Positions 53,083-62,268 of a stretch of 64,000 nucleotides of DNA are shown piece after piece; position 1 is the first letter of the stretch; the number at the start of each line of letters is the position of its first letter. The stretch is from NCBI RefSeq assembly GCF_040834005.1, contig NZ_CP162129.1, positions 4,943,001 through 5,007,000 on the forward strand, given 5' to 3'. The position numbers and the translations under genes were made by a program. Source of the DNA: Paenibacillus sp. PL2-23. Lineage in GTDB: Bacteria; Bacillota; Bacilli; Paenibacillales; Paenibacillaceae. The notes under the pieces were generated by a model. It did no database searches. It had not been told where the DNA came from and saw only the letters and a list, made by a program, of their open reading frames with translations.

Positions 53083-53410
53083 TCAACTTCCGGCTATTAA
53101 CGGACGACAGAAACAGTCAAGAGCAGACAACATTCTAAACTGTGTAACTAAGCTATTCTCCATCTGATTAAGTTCTCCCACCAGTTGTTCGAGGTCATCT
53201 TCTTTTGTTGTATCGCCGAATAAGCCGAATAAGAGCCATGTTGGATTAATGTTAAATTCCCTGATATTAGCCAAAATTGTTTCCAGTGAAGGATTGTATT
53301 TGTTTTGCTATAATTCACTCAGAATCCCTTGGGACACCCCAATCTGGCTTGAAAACTCCATTTGGTTCATCTGATTTTTCTTTCTAATTTCATGAATTCA
53401 CTCCCCTAAC
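53083..53410 (-). pseudogene. XRE-family regulator, broken by a stop codon
   Basis: The minus-strand frame MEFSSQIGVSQGILSEL, an in-frame TAG, then QNKYNPSLETILANIREF and NPTWLLFGLFGD is a Cro/CI-type helix-turn-helix with one nonsense codon. The last part is open as a 63-codon frame (53083-53274). It adjoins the right end of the transposon, which may have cut off its C-terminus. It may once have controlled a phage or defence gene. Confidence 0.65.
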
Positions 53411-53433
53411 ACTGGCTACAGTCCCTTCTTGAT

Positions 53434-53472
53434 AAAAAAAGTCCCGATGATCTAACAAAGCATCATCGGGAC
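53434..53472 (-). terminator. Terminator of the defence operon
   Basis: GTCCCGATGAT and ATCATCGGGAC form an 11-bp stem with a 10-base loop. On the minus strand it is followed by TTTTTTTATC. It ends the leftward transcript from the defence island. Confidence 0.9.
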
Positions 53473-53515
53473 AGTTCTAGGAGTTCCATACTTTTTTACT
53501 GGTTCCAGACATTCT

Positions 53516-53920
53516 TTACTGGTTCCACACTTTTATTTCATCGGACACGACTGTCAGGTGTAAAAAATCTCTGGAACCAATTTTGTTGATTTTATTGGGT
53601 TTGCCGCGGCACGTGATAATCAAGAAAAATAAAAAGTCTGGAACCGCTAGAAAATACCATGAAAAGAAAGTTGGAAACTGGACAGCTAAGTTATTGAGAG
53701 TAGTAGCCCTTTTTTTATCAATTTCTGTGGTTAAACTTAAAGCTCTTTGAATATATTCTTTAGCTTCTTCCGGAGCACAGGATGAACAAGAAACGAAATA
53801 TCTTTTGTAAGGTACTGATAGCCTTATTCTCCCCCTAAATCTATAACCCTCTACGAGGGACCAAAAACTCTTCCCCTGTAATCTCAGAAGCAATTTCATG
53901 AATAAATTGATAAGGAGCAC
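53516..53920 (-). CDS. Uncertain frame after the YaaC-family gene
   Basis: An open frame of 134 codons overlaps the last 80 bases of the YaaC-family gene in another frame. It continues with EEAKEYIQRALSLTTEIDKK and a hydrophobic stretch (FFSWYFLAVPDFLFFLIIT). There is no clear ribosome site. It may be a small gene coupled to the YaaC-family gene or a remnant. It is not recognised. Confidence 0.3.
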   Translation of the reverse strand: MLLINLFMKLLLRLQGKSFWSLVEGYRFRGRIRLSVPYKRYFVSCSSCAPEEAKEYIQRALSLTTEIDKKRATTLNNLAVQFPTFFSWYFLAVPDFLFFLIITCRGKPNKINKIGSRDFLHLTVVSDEIKVWNQ

Positions 53921-54727
53921 TTTTAATGAATTCCGATATCAACCAGTTTTGTTGACTATTTAGATGCTTAGATAAAGTTATTGGTTCATATCTGGATAAC
54001 TCACTCAGTCTATGCATAGCTGCAAATGTAATGGACAACGCACTCAAAGGAATACTCTCCTTTGTATTCGTTCGTTTTATATACCACCTACTTGATATAC
54101 CAGCAATATACTGCACATTTCTTCTAACTTTTTTATGATAATTAATAAATTTTGTAGTGGAAATAGTTTGATTACCCTTCCAACTTGTTCGATCCTTAAA
54201 GCGAACTACAAACCGGTCTAGAAAATTAATATCCCTTTCAAAACAATCATCTATCTTGTTTAACGTGTGTTGGGTTGCATATTTCTCATCGACTTCTGCA
54301 CAAAACCAGCATTCCGTCGATTTGTCTTTTTTCACCCAAAACACATCATTCAATGGTATAAATAATTCTTTACTCCCTTCAGATGTATAGGTAAGACCAT
54401 AAGTGCGATGAATATAAACTAAATTTCTCAACAATTCCTTTAAGGTATATTCGACCTTATTACTCCCTTGAGGTAGACAATCATTTAAACATCTGCATAA
54501 AGCCGGTAAGATACCACCTGATTTTAGAATGATTATCTCATTGCTTAAAGAAAGCTTTGATCTTTTCTGGTATCCAGAGACCCCATGTTGATCTGAAAAA
54601 CTAATATTTCTAATTAATAATAATGTTTTTGTAGCATTTAAAAAGCAATAATATGAAGTTAACGGGGCTGATGTTAACGGCAATGAAAGTGTAGCTTCGT
54701 AAAACTGTTTCGCTTGTTGCCAGTAAA
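53841..54727 (-). pseudogene. YaaC-family gene, 3' part (split by IS1380 copy 2)
   Basis: The frame FYWQQAKQFYEATLSLPL, then APLTSYYCFLNATKTLLLI, is the typical opening of YaaC-like proteins. The rest has VRFKDRTSWKG, RRNVQYIAGISSRWYIKR and the end ITGEEFLVPRRGL. The gene continues upstream beyond the IS at 56395-56548. A 341-codon frame starting inside the IS at 54866 could still give a chimera, but its first 46 residues are IS-derived. YaaC function is unknown; here it is the last sizeable gene of a defence operon. Confidence 0.8.
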
Positions 54728-54732
54728 AAAGT

Positions 54733-56394
54733 CCTGAATCCGTGATACAAAGTTTATAAAAACCGAGATATTTAAAGGAAAATGCATCTCTGAAGTCGAA
54801 AATTAAAGATAATCGCTTATTATCTACTTTCACCAACGAGGTGCTGAATATGAAGATCCAATTCACCCAATCTAAGGAAATCCTCTTAACAACGCATGCA
54901 GGCTTGGCTGCGGTCGGTGCGCTGCTTTCCCATACACAGTTGTCTCAGCGTCTTAATCGCTCAGCCGTTAAAGGAATGGAGAATCCGATCCACGGGAACG
55001 GCGAAGTCATGAAAAGCTATCTTGGTCTGCTCTGCCAAGGTAAAAGCGATTTCGACCACATCGAGCCTTTTCGCAAAGATACGGTGTTTCAAACATGCCT
55101 GGGTATTCGCAAAGTGCCTTCAAGCCCTACGCTCCGTCAGCGACTGGATGCCGCTGCACAAACAATAGATGCCAATTGGAATGACATTCTGTTGCAGGAA
55201 TCTGCCGACCTCATCCGAAACCTCAATGCCCCGGTAACTGGACTTGACGCAGGCGAGCATACGGTCATACCGCTGGACATTGACGTTTCGCCGTTCGATA
55301 ACTCCGGCACGAAAAAAGAAGGTGTCTCCCTCACGTACAAAGGAACATTTGGATATGCCCCCATCTTTGCCTATTTGGGCCGAGAAGGGTATGGCGTAAA
55401 TCTTCAATTGCGTGAAGGTAGTACACACAGCCAGAAAGATGGTGCTGATTTCCTTCGGGAAACGATTCATTACGCTCGTCGCATTACAAGTGATCGTCTA
55501 CTCGTCCGTATGGATTCTGCTCACGATAGTCTTGAAAACTTGCAAGTTTGCCACGCGGAGAAAGATGTTGACTACATCATTAAAGTCAATCTTCGCGGCG
55601 CTTCCAAAGAAAGCTGGCTGCGAGTAGCCGAAGACAAAGGGATATCTTGTGAGCAACGCCCTGGGAAGACCACCTACATCGGCGCGATTACATTTCCACA
55701 GAAAGACTTCGATTGTAACCTGCGTCAAGTGTTCCAAGTCATCGTGCGTACGATCGATCGGGATGGGCAGGTGCTCATGTTTCCAGATGTGGAAGTGAAC
55801 GTTTACTGGACATCTCTGACTTGCTCGCCATGGCGTGTCATTGAGCTTTATCGCGATCATGGCACAAGCGAGCAATTTCATAGTGAGCTTAAGACCGATC
55901 TAGATTTGGAGCGATTGCCGGCAGGCAAGTTCGATACGAATGAGCTAGTCCTGCACGCTGGCGTATTCGCCTATAACCTGCTTCGCATCATGGGACAAGA
56001 AAGCTTACGTCAAGATGATGCACCGATTCGTGGAGGCGTCGGGCGCCGTCGTATCCGAACTGTCATTCAGAACATCATCTACATCGCAGCTAGAGTCAGC
56101 CGCCATGCCCGACAAACGTCCTTCAATTTCGGCCGTTACAGTCCATGGTTCCAAACCGTTCGTCGAATCTACCAGGCATTTGCCTGATTATTGTGAATGA
56201 AACGCAAGCACAGCCACCAGTCGCCTCCCCCCTGTAAAAAAGGAGGTTTATTTCGCATGCCTTGCTTCCTGTGAAAAGCGCTTCTTGTTTGAATCCGAAG
56301 ATGGGAATGTTGTAAGATACACAATCTTCTACGCCTGTTTTCCAAAATACGGACTGCCTAGGAGGTAGGGGACCTAAGCTGTCACGGATTCAGG
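54733..56394 (+). mobile_element. IS1380-family insertion sequence, copy 2 (1662 bp)
   Basis: This is the same 1662-bp element as at 38426-40087, with the same ends (CCTGAATCCGTGA, TCACGGATTCAGG). The 5-bp duplication AAAGT flanks it (54728-54732 and 56395-56399). It lies in the YaaC-family gene in the opposite direction. Confidence 0.95.
54850..56187 (+). CDS. IS1380-family transposase, copy 2
   Basis: The translation is identical to that of copy 1 at 38543-39880 (445 residues with the segments IDVSPFDNSGTKKEG, RMDSAHDSLENL and HSELKTDLDLERLP). The ATG follows GAGGTG. Two unbroken copies point to recent activity. Confidence 0.93.
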   Translation: MKIQFTQSKEILLTTHAGLAAVGALLSHTQLSQRLNRSAVKGMENPIHGNGEVMKSYLGLLCQGKSDFDHIEPFRKDTVFQTCLGIRKVPSSPTLRQRLDAAAQTIDANWNDILLQESADLIRNLNAPVTGLDAGEHTVIPLDIDVSPFDNSGTKKEGVSLTYKGTFGYAPIFAYLGREGYGVNLQLREGSTHSQKDGADFLRETIHYARRITSDRLLVRMDSAHDSLENLQVCHAEKDVDYIIKVNLRGASKESWLRVAEDKGISCEQRPGKTTYIGAITFPQKDFDCNLRQVFQVIVRTIDRDGQVLMFPDVEVNVYWTSLTCSPWRVIELYRDHGTSEQFHSELKTDLDLERLPAGKFDTNELVLHAGVFAYNLLRIMGQESLRQDDAPIRGGVGRRRIRTVIQNIIYIAARVSRHARQTSFNFGRYSPWFQTVRRIYQAFA

Positions 56395-56548
56395 AAAGTG
56401 CTTCGTTACTATTGTTATTTCTTTTCAACCATAATTCTACATACTCCCAAGGGTCATTTACCAAGATACTCTTACCGCTAAAATTCGGTTCATTATATGA
56501 TCGCTTTAGAGTTAAATTTCTACGATTGATTTTTATAATGTTAACCAT
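56395..56548 (-). pseudogene. YaaC-family gene, 5' part
   Basis: From the ATG at 56548 (GGGGG seven bases upstream) 51 codons read VNIIKINRRNLTLKRSYNEP and end WEYVELWLKRNNNSNEAL at the IS. Joined across the AAAGT duplication to 54727, the frame continues and gives 346 residues, the usual YaaC size. The gene begins 96 bases after the AbiJ-like gene. Confidence 0.8.
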
Positions 56549-56644
56549 TTAGAACCCCCGAAATAGAACTCTCATTTCGTTTACTTAACTGTACCCTGAC
56601 GAACAATTAACATTGGCGTGTATTTGTTTTGAAACTTATTTCGA

Positions 56645-57943
56645 CTAAGGCATTCCGTTATAATCTAAATACTGAATCGAAACCGAAATTAGCGAAAGAC
56701 ATCTCTTGTAAAAATAATCATAGTGTCTATGATCCTCGATATCTGTTTTAGTTGTTTCATGGTGTCGAATTCTAAAGTTATTCCCAATTTGTGTGAGTTC
56801 AAGAAACTCCTTCTCAAAGAGTTCTTTATAATGGGCTTTTTGACCACTCATATGATTAATAATCCTGCTAATAGATTTCTTCTTATCTAATGTAGGAGAA
56901 TAATATGTTTTAAGCCTTTCAAAAGCATCCCACAGCTTTTCAACAGCAATTTTAAGGTTACCTTCATCATAATAAATAGCTGCTTCTTGAAGTAACTCTT
57001 TGAGACCTGCTTCCTGGATTGGAACTAATGTATTAGCTTTTATTTGAGAAATAAATGTACTTTCAATTTTACCATTATTCAGCTTTAGGGCAATATTATT
57101 CAGTTTTAATATTGCATTAACTTGAGCCTCGAAATCAGTATTCTGGTTATACTTCTCAAAAAACTCTATTGCATCGATTACACAATAGGGTGAAGTATGG
57201 CATACAAAATCTTTTAGGTTATCTGTTTCCACATACTCCCTCTGACTATTGTAACATTTAGGTATGTAAAATTGCTGAATGTCGTTGAACACCTCTTCAC
57301 TTGTCTTAACATTATAGTTCCAACCAGTTTCATCTGTTTTTTGAAGAACATCATTATGTTTTTCTAGAAATTGATAAATTTGATTTCTTGCACTTAGTTT
57401 GATTGATAGTGACATTCTCTTTTCTTTAATTGCCTTTTGATATCGTTGAGAAAAAGGGATAAATAGTTTGTTTTCTATCAAATCAAAAAATCTCCAACTA
57501 TACACATCACGGTTAGATATTTTTTCTGCTGGGTAAATTTCATATCCATCGTTTTGTAGCAATTTGTTGACCTCTATAAGAAACTCTTTCCAATACCCTT
57601 TTTCATCTCTTACTGTGGGATGAAATATTTCGCAGATAAATTTTAAATATATTTCATCACTTCCGTTTTTTAATTGGAAGCGCTCGTCCTCAAATACCCA
57701 ACAAAATGGATAATCATCATTGTTTACTGTATGTTGCCAGATATCTTCCTCAGCATTGTGGTATCTTGTATCTAGGCTTGGCATTCTCTTAAAATCATAA
57801 AGTCTCTGGAGAAACTCTCTTTCTTCTAACCGTCCAAAGTAATTGTACTGCACTCTTCGCATTTCCCATAAATCGGGCATATCCATCCCATGTTTAAACA
57901 AATCAAAAATATCACGCTTGGTTATCTCACTTATGGAATTCAT
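56645..57943 (-). CDS. AbiJ-NTD3/HEPN-like abortive-infection protein
   Basis: The 432-residue protein has an N-terminal half of the AbiJ-NTD3 form: GRLEEREFLQRLYDFKRMPS, NAEEDIWQHTVNNDDYPFCW, VFEDERFQLKNGSDEIYLKF and EIFHPTVRDEKGYW. The C-terminal third (about 310-430) is all-helical with KIAVEKLWDAFERLKTYYSP and NNFRIRHHETTK, like HEPN-type RNase or abortive-infection domains; the R-x-x-H-H region may be catalytic. AbiJ proteins stop phage by halting the host. It starts 44 bases after hamB; AAAGGAG lies 14 bases before the ATG, a long spacing. It should be co-transcribed with hamAB. Confidence 0.75.
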   Translation of the reverse strand: MNSISEITKRDIFDLFKHGMDMPDLWEMRRVQYNYFGRLEEREFLQRLYDFKRMPSLDTRYHNAEEDIWQHTVNNDDYPFCWVFEDERFQLKNGSDEIYLKFICEIFHPTVRDEKGYWKEFLIEVNKLLQNDGYEIYPAEKISNRDVYSWRFFDLIENKLFIPFSQRYQKAIKEKRMSLSIKLSARNQIYQFLEKHNDVLQKTDETGWNYNVKTSEEVFNDIQQFYIPKCYNSQREYVETDNLKDFVCHTSPYCVIDAIEFFEKYNQNTDFEAQVNAILKLNNIALKLNNGKIESTFISQIKANTLVPIQEAGLKELLQEAAIYYDEGNLKIAVEKLWDAFERLKTYYSPTLDKKKSISRIINHMSGQKAHYKELFEKEFLELTQIGNNFRIRHHETTKTDIEDHRHYDYFYKRCLSLISVSIQYLDYNGMP

Positions 57944-57987
57944 ATGTTTGAATTCTGCTCCTTTCTTACTTTTGTTGACAGAATAAT

Positions 57988-60900
57988 CTAATCCCCATTA
58001 TTTATAACAATTTGAGGGTTGTATGATCGCAATTGCCACTTGTCATTTTCATATATGAAGAATAGCCCCGAAATGTTAGCTATTTTGGAAAACGGCAAAC
58101 TATCTGTTGATTCAACTTTCTCATAAAAATGACCGTCACTTGAAGTAAGAAAATACTCCCCATTGACCACTTGAAGATACAATTTATCGGGAAGATTGTG
58201 TTTTTCCCAAGTGAAATCAGGAAAACTAACCTTTTTTCGGGTTTGTGTTCTTAAGGATTCTTTAAACAACTCTATCCATACCCTAGAGCTGTCTGAAAGA
58301 GTATGATTACCTACTGAAAGGCCCGAAAGTGCTTGCTTGATATCAGAAATACTCTTATTATTGAAAATATCAAAAGCGGACAACTCTAAAGCGGCACTTC
58401 TAGAACGCACACCTGCCATATATATATTCACAGCTATATTGTTAGGAAGGCCCAGCTCAACAAACATGGCAAGTGAAGTATATAACTGAACTACATTCTC
58501 TTCTGTTTCACGATCAAATAATTGAGAAACAGCGTGTATAATCCAAGGTAACGTAAAGCCGTAGTAGTCTTTTGAGATTACGGCCGCATCTAGTTCAAGC
58601 GTCATAATGGTTGCGAGCGCATCTCCACTTATCCAAGAACGACGCATATTATCTAAAGCAGCTTGCTCTGGTATAGAATTCATTAAGTTCTTTGCTTTTT
58701 GGTTACTCCAGATTTCCAATTCACGAATAATACTATCTATCAACCCAATATAATCGTGTTCGCCAACAGTAGCTTGAATAAATGTCAAAGCAAGGCTTCT
58801 AAAAAATTCAATATCGTCTAGCATAGCTTTAGAGACAGACAATGGTACGCCAGAAGAAATTAACTTTTTTCTATCCGTCTTATTTGGTATTCTGCGCAAC
58901 AGGGCAGTGGTACGTGCTTTTAAAAGAGCTAGGTAAGACTCTTCGTTCTCGCTTTCTGCCTGAATAAGTGCTAGCGAATTTCTAAAGACATCATCAATCC
59001 AGCTAATATCGACTTCATTTACACTAAAATTTTCATGCATTGCAAGAAGCTCATCATCTATGAAATCAAAAATATGGTTTAACCACTTAGAGAAATCTTC
59101 ACGAATATTCCCTTCACTAAAGTCATTTGCAATTGTTTCAACAAGCAATGTGAAATCAGTTTCAGTACGATTTGCATTTTTGTATATAGCCTTCAACGCA
59201 AAAAGTAAACCACTTCTTACTATCTCCATTTGTCGATTATCAAAATAATTTTGGGCAAGTTGTCTATCTTTATTAACATGCCATTGTGACCTTGCTGTAT
59301 CAATTGCATAGAGAATTTTTCCTTCAATATCGGAAAAAGCACGCCCTGCTCTTCCGCAAATATTCCAAAAATCTCTGTTGCTTATTGCTTCGTCACTATA
59401 ATATGGAGTAGAAACAATCACAGTTGAAATTCCAACATTAACCCCTTGTCCGAGTGTTGAAGAAGCAATGATTATTCGTGGAGGTTTAGAGCGCATGAGC
59501 CTTTCAATAGCAATACGAACAAGTGTGGGTAGTCGATTATTATGACAAATGACCCCTTTTCTTGCGGCTGTTAAAACAATATCTTCATTCCCAAGCTCTT
59601 CATTACAAACACTTTCAAAAACATTCCATAAAGATGCATCCCATAGATAATCTTCTGGGTGCTTTCCTAGTGCTAGAAGTACATCCTTAGCCAACCCATT
59701 AATTGAATTCGCTCTTGCGGAATAAATCATAACTGTCCCATTTTGGGCCAATCGAACTGCTGTTGCTGCTACAGCTTCATTCTTATCATTTGGAAAAGGA
59801 GTTCTTCTGCGCCCGAATCCCAAAGGGCCTTTTTGAATAAAATTTGGGTTAAATGGTTCGCCCTCACTCTTCCACTCTAACCTAACCCGATTGCCGTCCC
59901 ACAGTAGTAAGCCTAACCGTTCTAAAGCAGGCTTCCATTCTGACTTTGCTACCAAATTCGAGTCGCTTGTGATCCATTGAGCTAAATCTTCTGCATTTGG
60001 TAATACGGCAGATAAAAGCAGCATTCTAATTTGATTTCTAGAAGCAAACTCTTTGATATGCGTAAGGAACATTTCATTTTTAATATATCTTTCTTCTGCC
60101 CCCAACAAGTGACCTTCATCAACGACAATTAACTTTACTTCTGTTTCCAATCCTGACCCACAACGAATAAGTGCTTTTGCCTTTTCAGGCGTGGCAATTA
60201 CGATTTGCGATTCATTTATTAGCTCAAAATCCGTAACATTTGCAGTTGAACCTCCATATAGCTGCGAAACTGTAATGCCTAATGGTCCAAATGTGCTATT
60301 TAGACTTTGTTCAATTTCAAAGGCTAAGGATCGAAATGGTGCAAGATACAAAACCTTTGATAATACATGGGTAGATAAGGTCTTAAGGATCGCTATCTCT
60401 GCTATTCTTGTTTTGCCACCGCTTGTACGAAGATTAATAACAGCACCATCATTATCACCAAGAGCAAGTGGCAATGCAGCTGTCTGAGATGGCCATATTT
60501 CTGTAACAGGAGATCTAAACCCGCTGAGTAAGCGAATATACTTTTCAGCGATATACTTTGCAGGAAGAAGTGGTGGTAAAGTAGACCATAAGGACGAAGC
60601 TTGAAAAGTAGAAAGAATAATTCTTAACAAACGAATAATTAGCCAATATAGCGTCAAAGCACTTTCGGAAGAAAGTGCTAATAGCTTCTCTAGAGTATCT
60701 TTTATAAGTGAAAAGTTGTCTTGATTGCCTGTGTAAATGAAGTCCATGACAATAAAAAAACAACGTGCTATTTCATGTGATATTACCCATTCATCAAATT
60801 CCCGAAGATCTAATTGTTCTGGTGCTTGTGTGAATAGAACTTTACTTGCAATTTGAAGCATGGATTCAAAATCTTTTTTTATAAAGCAAATGATTATTTG

Positions 60901-61314
60901 TCCAATTGTAAAATCAACATCAATGTTATGTAGGACAATAAATGCACGTGAGTACTGTTTAGCAGCATATAAAGACATCCCGGCAATGAGTAAATTATAG
61001 TTCTTCGTCTCAATCTCATCCGGATTAAACTTAAATGCATCCGATAATATCTTACCCGCTTTTTCCAATGCTACTAATCCCTCAGCAGGCTCTACCTCTT
61101 CATTTTCTATCAATGAACAGCCGCAGGAAATCAAAGTGTATGCTATATAGGTTGCTTTTTCTGTAAGTGCAGAATCAAAATTAGGATAATTCTCTGAGTT
61201 TTCTCTAACTTCTTGTAATATTCGTCGTGCATCAGTTTGAGTTATGAGATTTTCAATTCTACTTTGTTCTAAACTACGGAGCAATGATATTGCATAATCT
61301 GTAGGGATGCTCAT
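57988..61314 (-). CDS. hamB: Hachiman-type DEAD/DEAH helicase HamB
   Basis: The 1108-residue SF2 helicase of the Ski2-like form has about 280 helical residues first. Motif I follows at 297-302 (RTSGGKTRIAE), Ia in YLAPFRSLAFEIE, II as DEGH at 399-402, III as SAVLPN at 435-440, V in STLGQGVNVGISTVIV, and VI in ICGRAGRAF at 652-660. The C-terminal 440 residues are helical, with a final beta part. In Hachiman, HamB holds DNA and restrains HamA until damage or phage DNA is sensed. The ATG lies three bases after the hamA stop, with its ribosome site GGAGGGAAG inside hamA, so the two are coupled. Confidence 0.85.
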   Translation of the reverse strand: MSIPTDYAISLLRSLEQSRIENLITQTDARRILQEVRENSENYPNFDSALTEKATYIAYTLISCGCSLIENEEVEPAEGLVALEKAGKILSDAFKFNPDEIETKNYNLLIAGMSLYAAKQYSRAFIVLHNIDVDFTIGQIIICFIKKDFESMLQIASKVLFTQAPEQLDLREFDEWVISHEIARCFFIVMDFIYTGNQDNFSLIKDTLEKLLALSSESALTLYWLIIRLLRIILSTFQASSLWSTLPPLLPAKYIAEKYIRLLSGFRSPVTEIWPSQTAALPLALGDNDGAVINLRTSGGKTRIAEIAILKTLSTHVLSKVLYLAPFRSLAFEIEQSLNSTFGPLGITVSQLYGGSTANVTDFELINESQIVIATPEKAKALIRCGSGLETEVKLIVVDEGHLLGAEERYIKNEMFLTHIKEFASRNQIRMLLLSAVLPNAEDLAQWITSDSNLVAKSEWKPALERLGLLLWDGNRVRLEWKSEGEPFNPNFIQKGPLGFGRRRTPFPNDKNEAVAATAVRLAQNGTVMIYSARANSINGLAKDVLLALGKHPEDYLWDASLWNVFESVCNEELGNEDIVLTAARKGVICHNNRLPTLVRIAIERLMRSKPPRIIIASSTLGQGVNVGISTVIVSTPYYSDEAISNRDFWNICGRAGRAFSDIEGKILYAIDTARSQWHVNKDRQLAQNYFDNRQMEIVRSGLLFALKAIYKNANRTETDFTLLVETIANDFSEGNIREDFSKWLNHIFDFIDDELLAMHENFSVNEVDISWIDDVFRNSLALIQAESENEESYLALLKARTTALLRRIPNKTDRKKLISSGVPLSVSKAMLDDIEFFRSLALTFIQATVGEHDYIGLIDSIIRELEIWSNQKAKNLMNSIPEQAALDNMRRSWISGDALATIMTLELDAAVISKDYYGFTLPWIIHAVSQLFDRETEENVVQLYTSLAMFVELGLPNNIAVNIYMAGVRSRSAALELSAFDIFNNKSISDIKQALSGLSVGNHTLSDSSRVWIELFKESLRTQTRKKVSFPDFTWEKHNLPDKLYLQVVNGEYFLTSSDGHFYEKVESTDSLPFSKIANISGLFFIYENDKWQLRSYNPQIVINNGD

Positions 61315-61317
61315 TTG

Positions 61318-62106
61318 TTATCTTCCCTCCAATTGTGCAAATGCTTGTTGCACAATTGCATCTGGTGATTCAAAATTTAACGATATCATTAATAAATTAT
61401 GAAGTTCACTTGAGGTATGGGTATTTACAACATTTTTGGCGTTATGATTACTCATTAGAAAACCAACATAATCTATCTGCAGTTGATTTGATAGAAATAA
61501 TACAGCACAATTCTGAACCTTCTGTGCAAGCTCCGAGTTACCAACTTCAAACAAACGCTCTGCAACAAACATTAATGAAATAGGTAGTCCAGTTCGATTT
61601 GAACGTACAAGCCCTTCAACTATATCGACAACTGCTTTCTTATCTGGAATTCCTCTGAATTTCGATTCCCCGACAATAATTCGTACTGGATCAGAATCCA
61701 TATCAAAAAGCAAAACATCGTCGCCTTTCATTGATTGTTCCACATTCGGATTGTATCTCAACCTGTATATAGGGAGCTCCGCCTGAGTCGTTGTACACAA
61801 ATACTCCGCCAAAAAAACTTCAGCAAAATTCCCTTTCTGGGTTGTAGTATTTTTGGGAAAAGGGGACACAAGCATTGGTGCATCCTTTATCTGAAGAGTT
61901 TCGATTAAATCTCTACGGCGTTCTAAAGCCTCGGGGCTAATGTGATGATTTTGCAGTGCCAACGTCATATAGTCCAGAAATACATCTCGACTACTATTTT
62001 CTAATAAACATCTATGGGAAACACCATTTGTAGAGCTTTCATCATTAGATAAAAGTGATTCGGCAAATGGATGGTTTTCAGATGGATGATCATTTATAAT
62101 TGGCAT
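61318..62106 (-). CDS. hamA: Hachiman-type nuclease HamA (DUF1837)
   Basis: The 262-residue protein has the DUF1837 nuclease pattern: Glu96 in QKGNFAEVFLAEYL, the family motif YRLRYNPNVEQSMKGDDVLLF with Asp129/130, and Glu147-x-Lys149 in IIVGESKFRG. Together these form a PD-(D/E)XK site. HamA with HamB forms an effector complex that cuts DNA widely once released. The related AbpA of E. coli is an alternative name for the group. GAGGG lies four bases before the ATG. All catalytic residues are present, so the nuclease should be active. Confidence 0.8.
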   Translation of the reverse strand: MPIINDHPSENHPFAESLLSNDESSTNGVSHRCLLENSSRDVFLDYMTLALQNHHISPEALERRRDLIETLQIKDAPMLVSPFPKNTTTQKGNFAEVFLAEYLCTTTQAELPIYRLRYNPNVEQSMKGDDVLLFDMDSDPVRIIVGESKFRGIPDKKAVVDIVEGLVRSNRTGLPISLMFVAERLFEVGNSELAQKVQNCAVLFLSNQLQIDYVGFLMSNHNAKNVVNTHTSSELHNLLMISLNFESPDAIVQQAFAQLEGR

Positions 62107-62268
62107 AATTCCCTCAACTCCCTAACCAATAAGAATTCTCATACTATTACGGAAAACTTTCATTATATACCAATCTTCAGGTTCTAAATATTCGACAAAA
62201 GAAGGGATCACTCCAATTTTACAGAAGGCGTACGGAATGCTCTAAGTGTCTGAATCCTTTAAAAGACT

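Noticed and set aside
53841..54866. Intact 341-codon YaaC-family gene
   Set aside because: The first 46 codons are read from IS1380 antisense DNA; the true 5' end is at 56395-56548.
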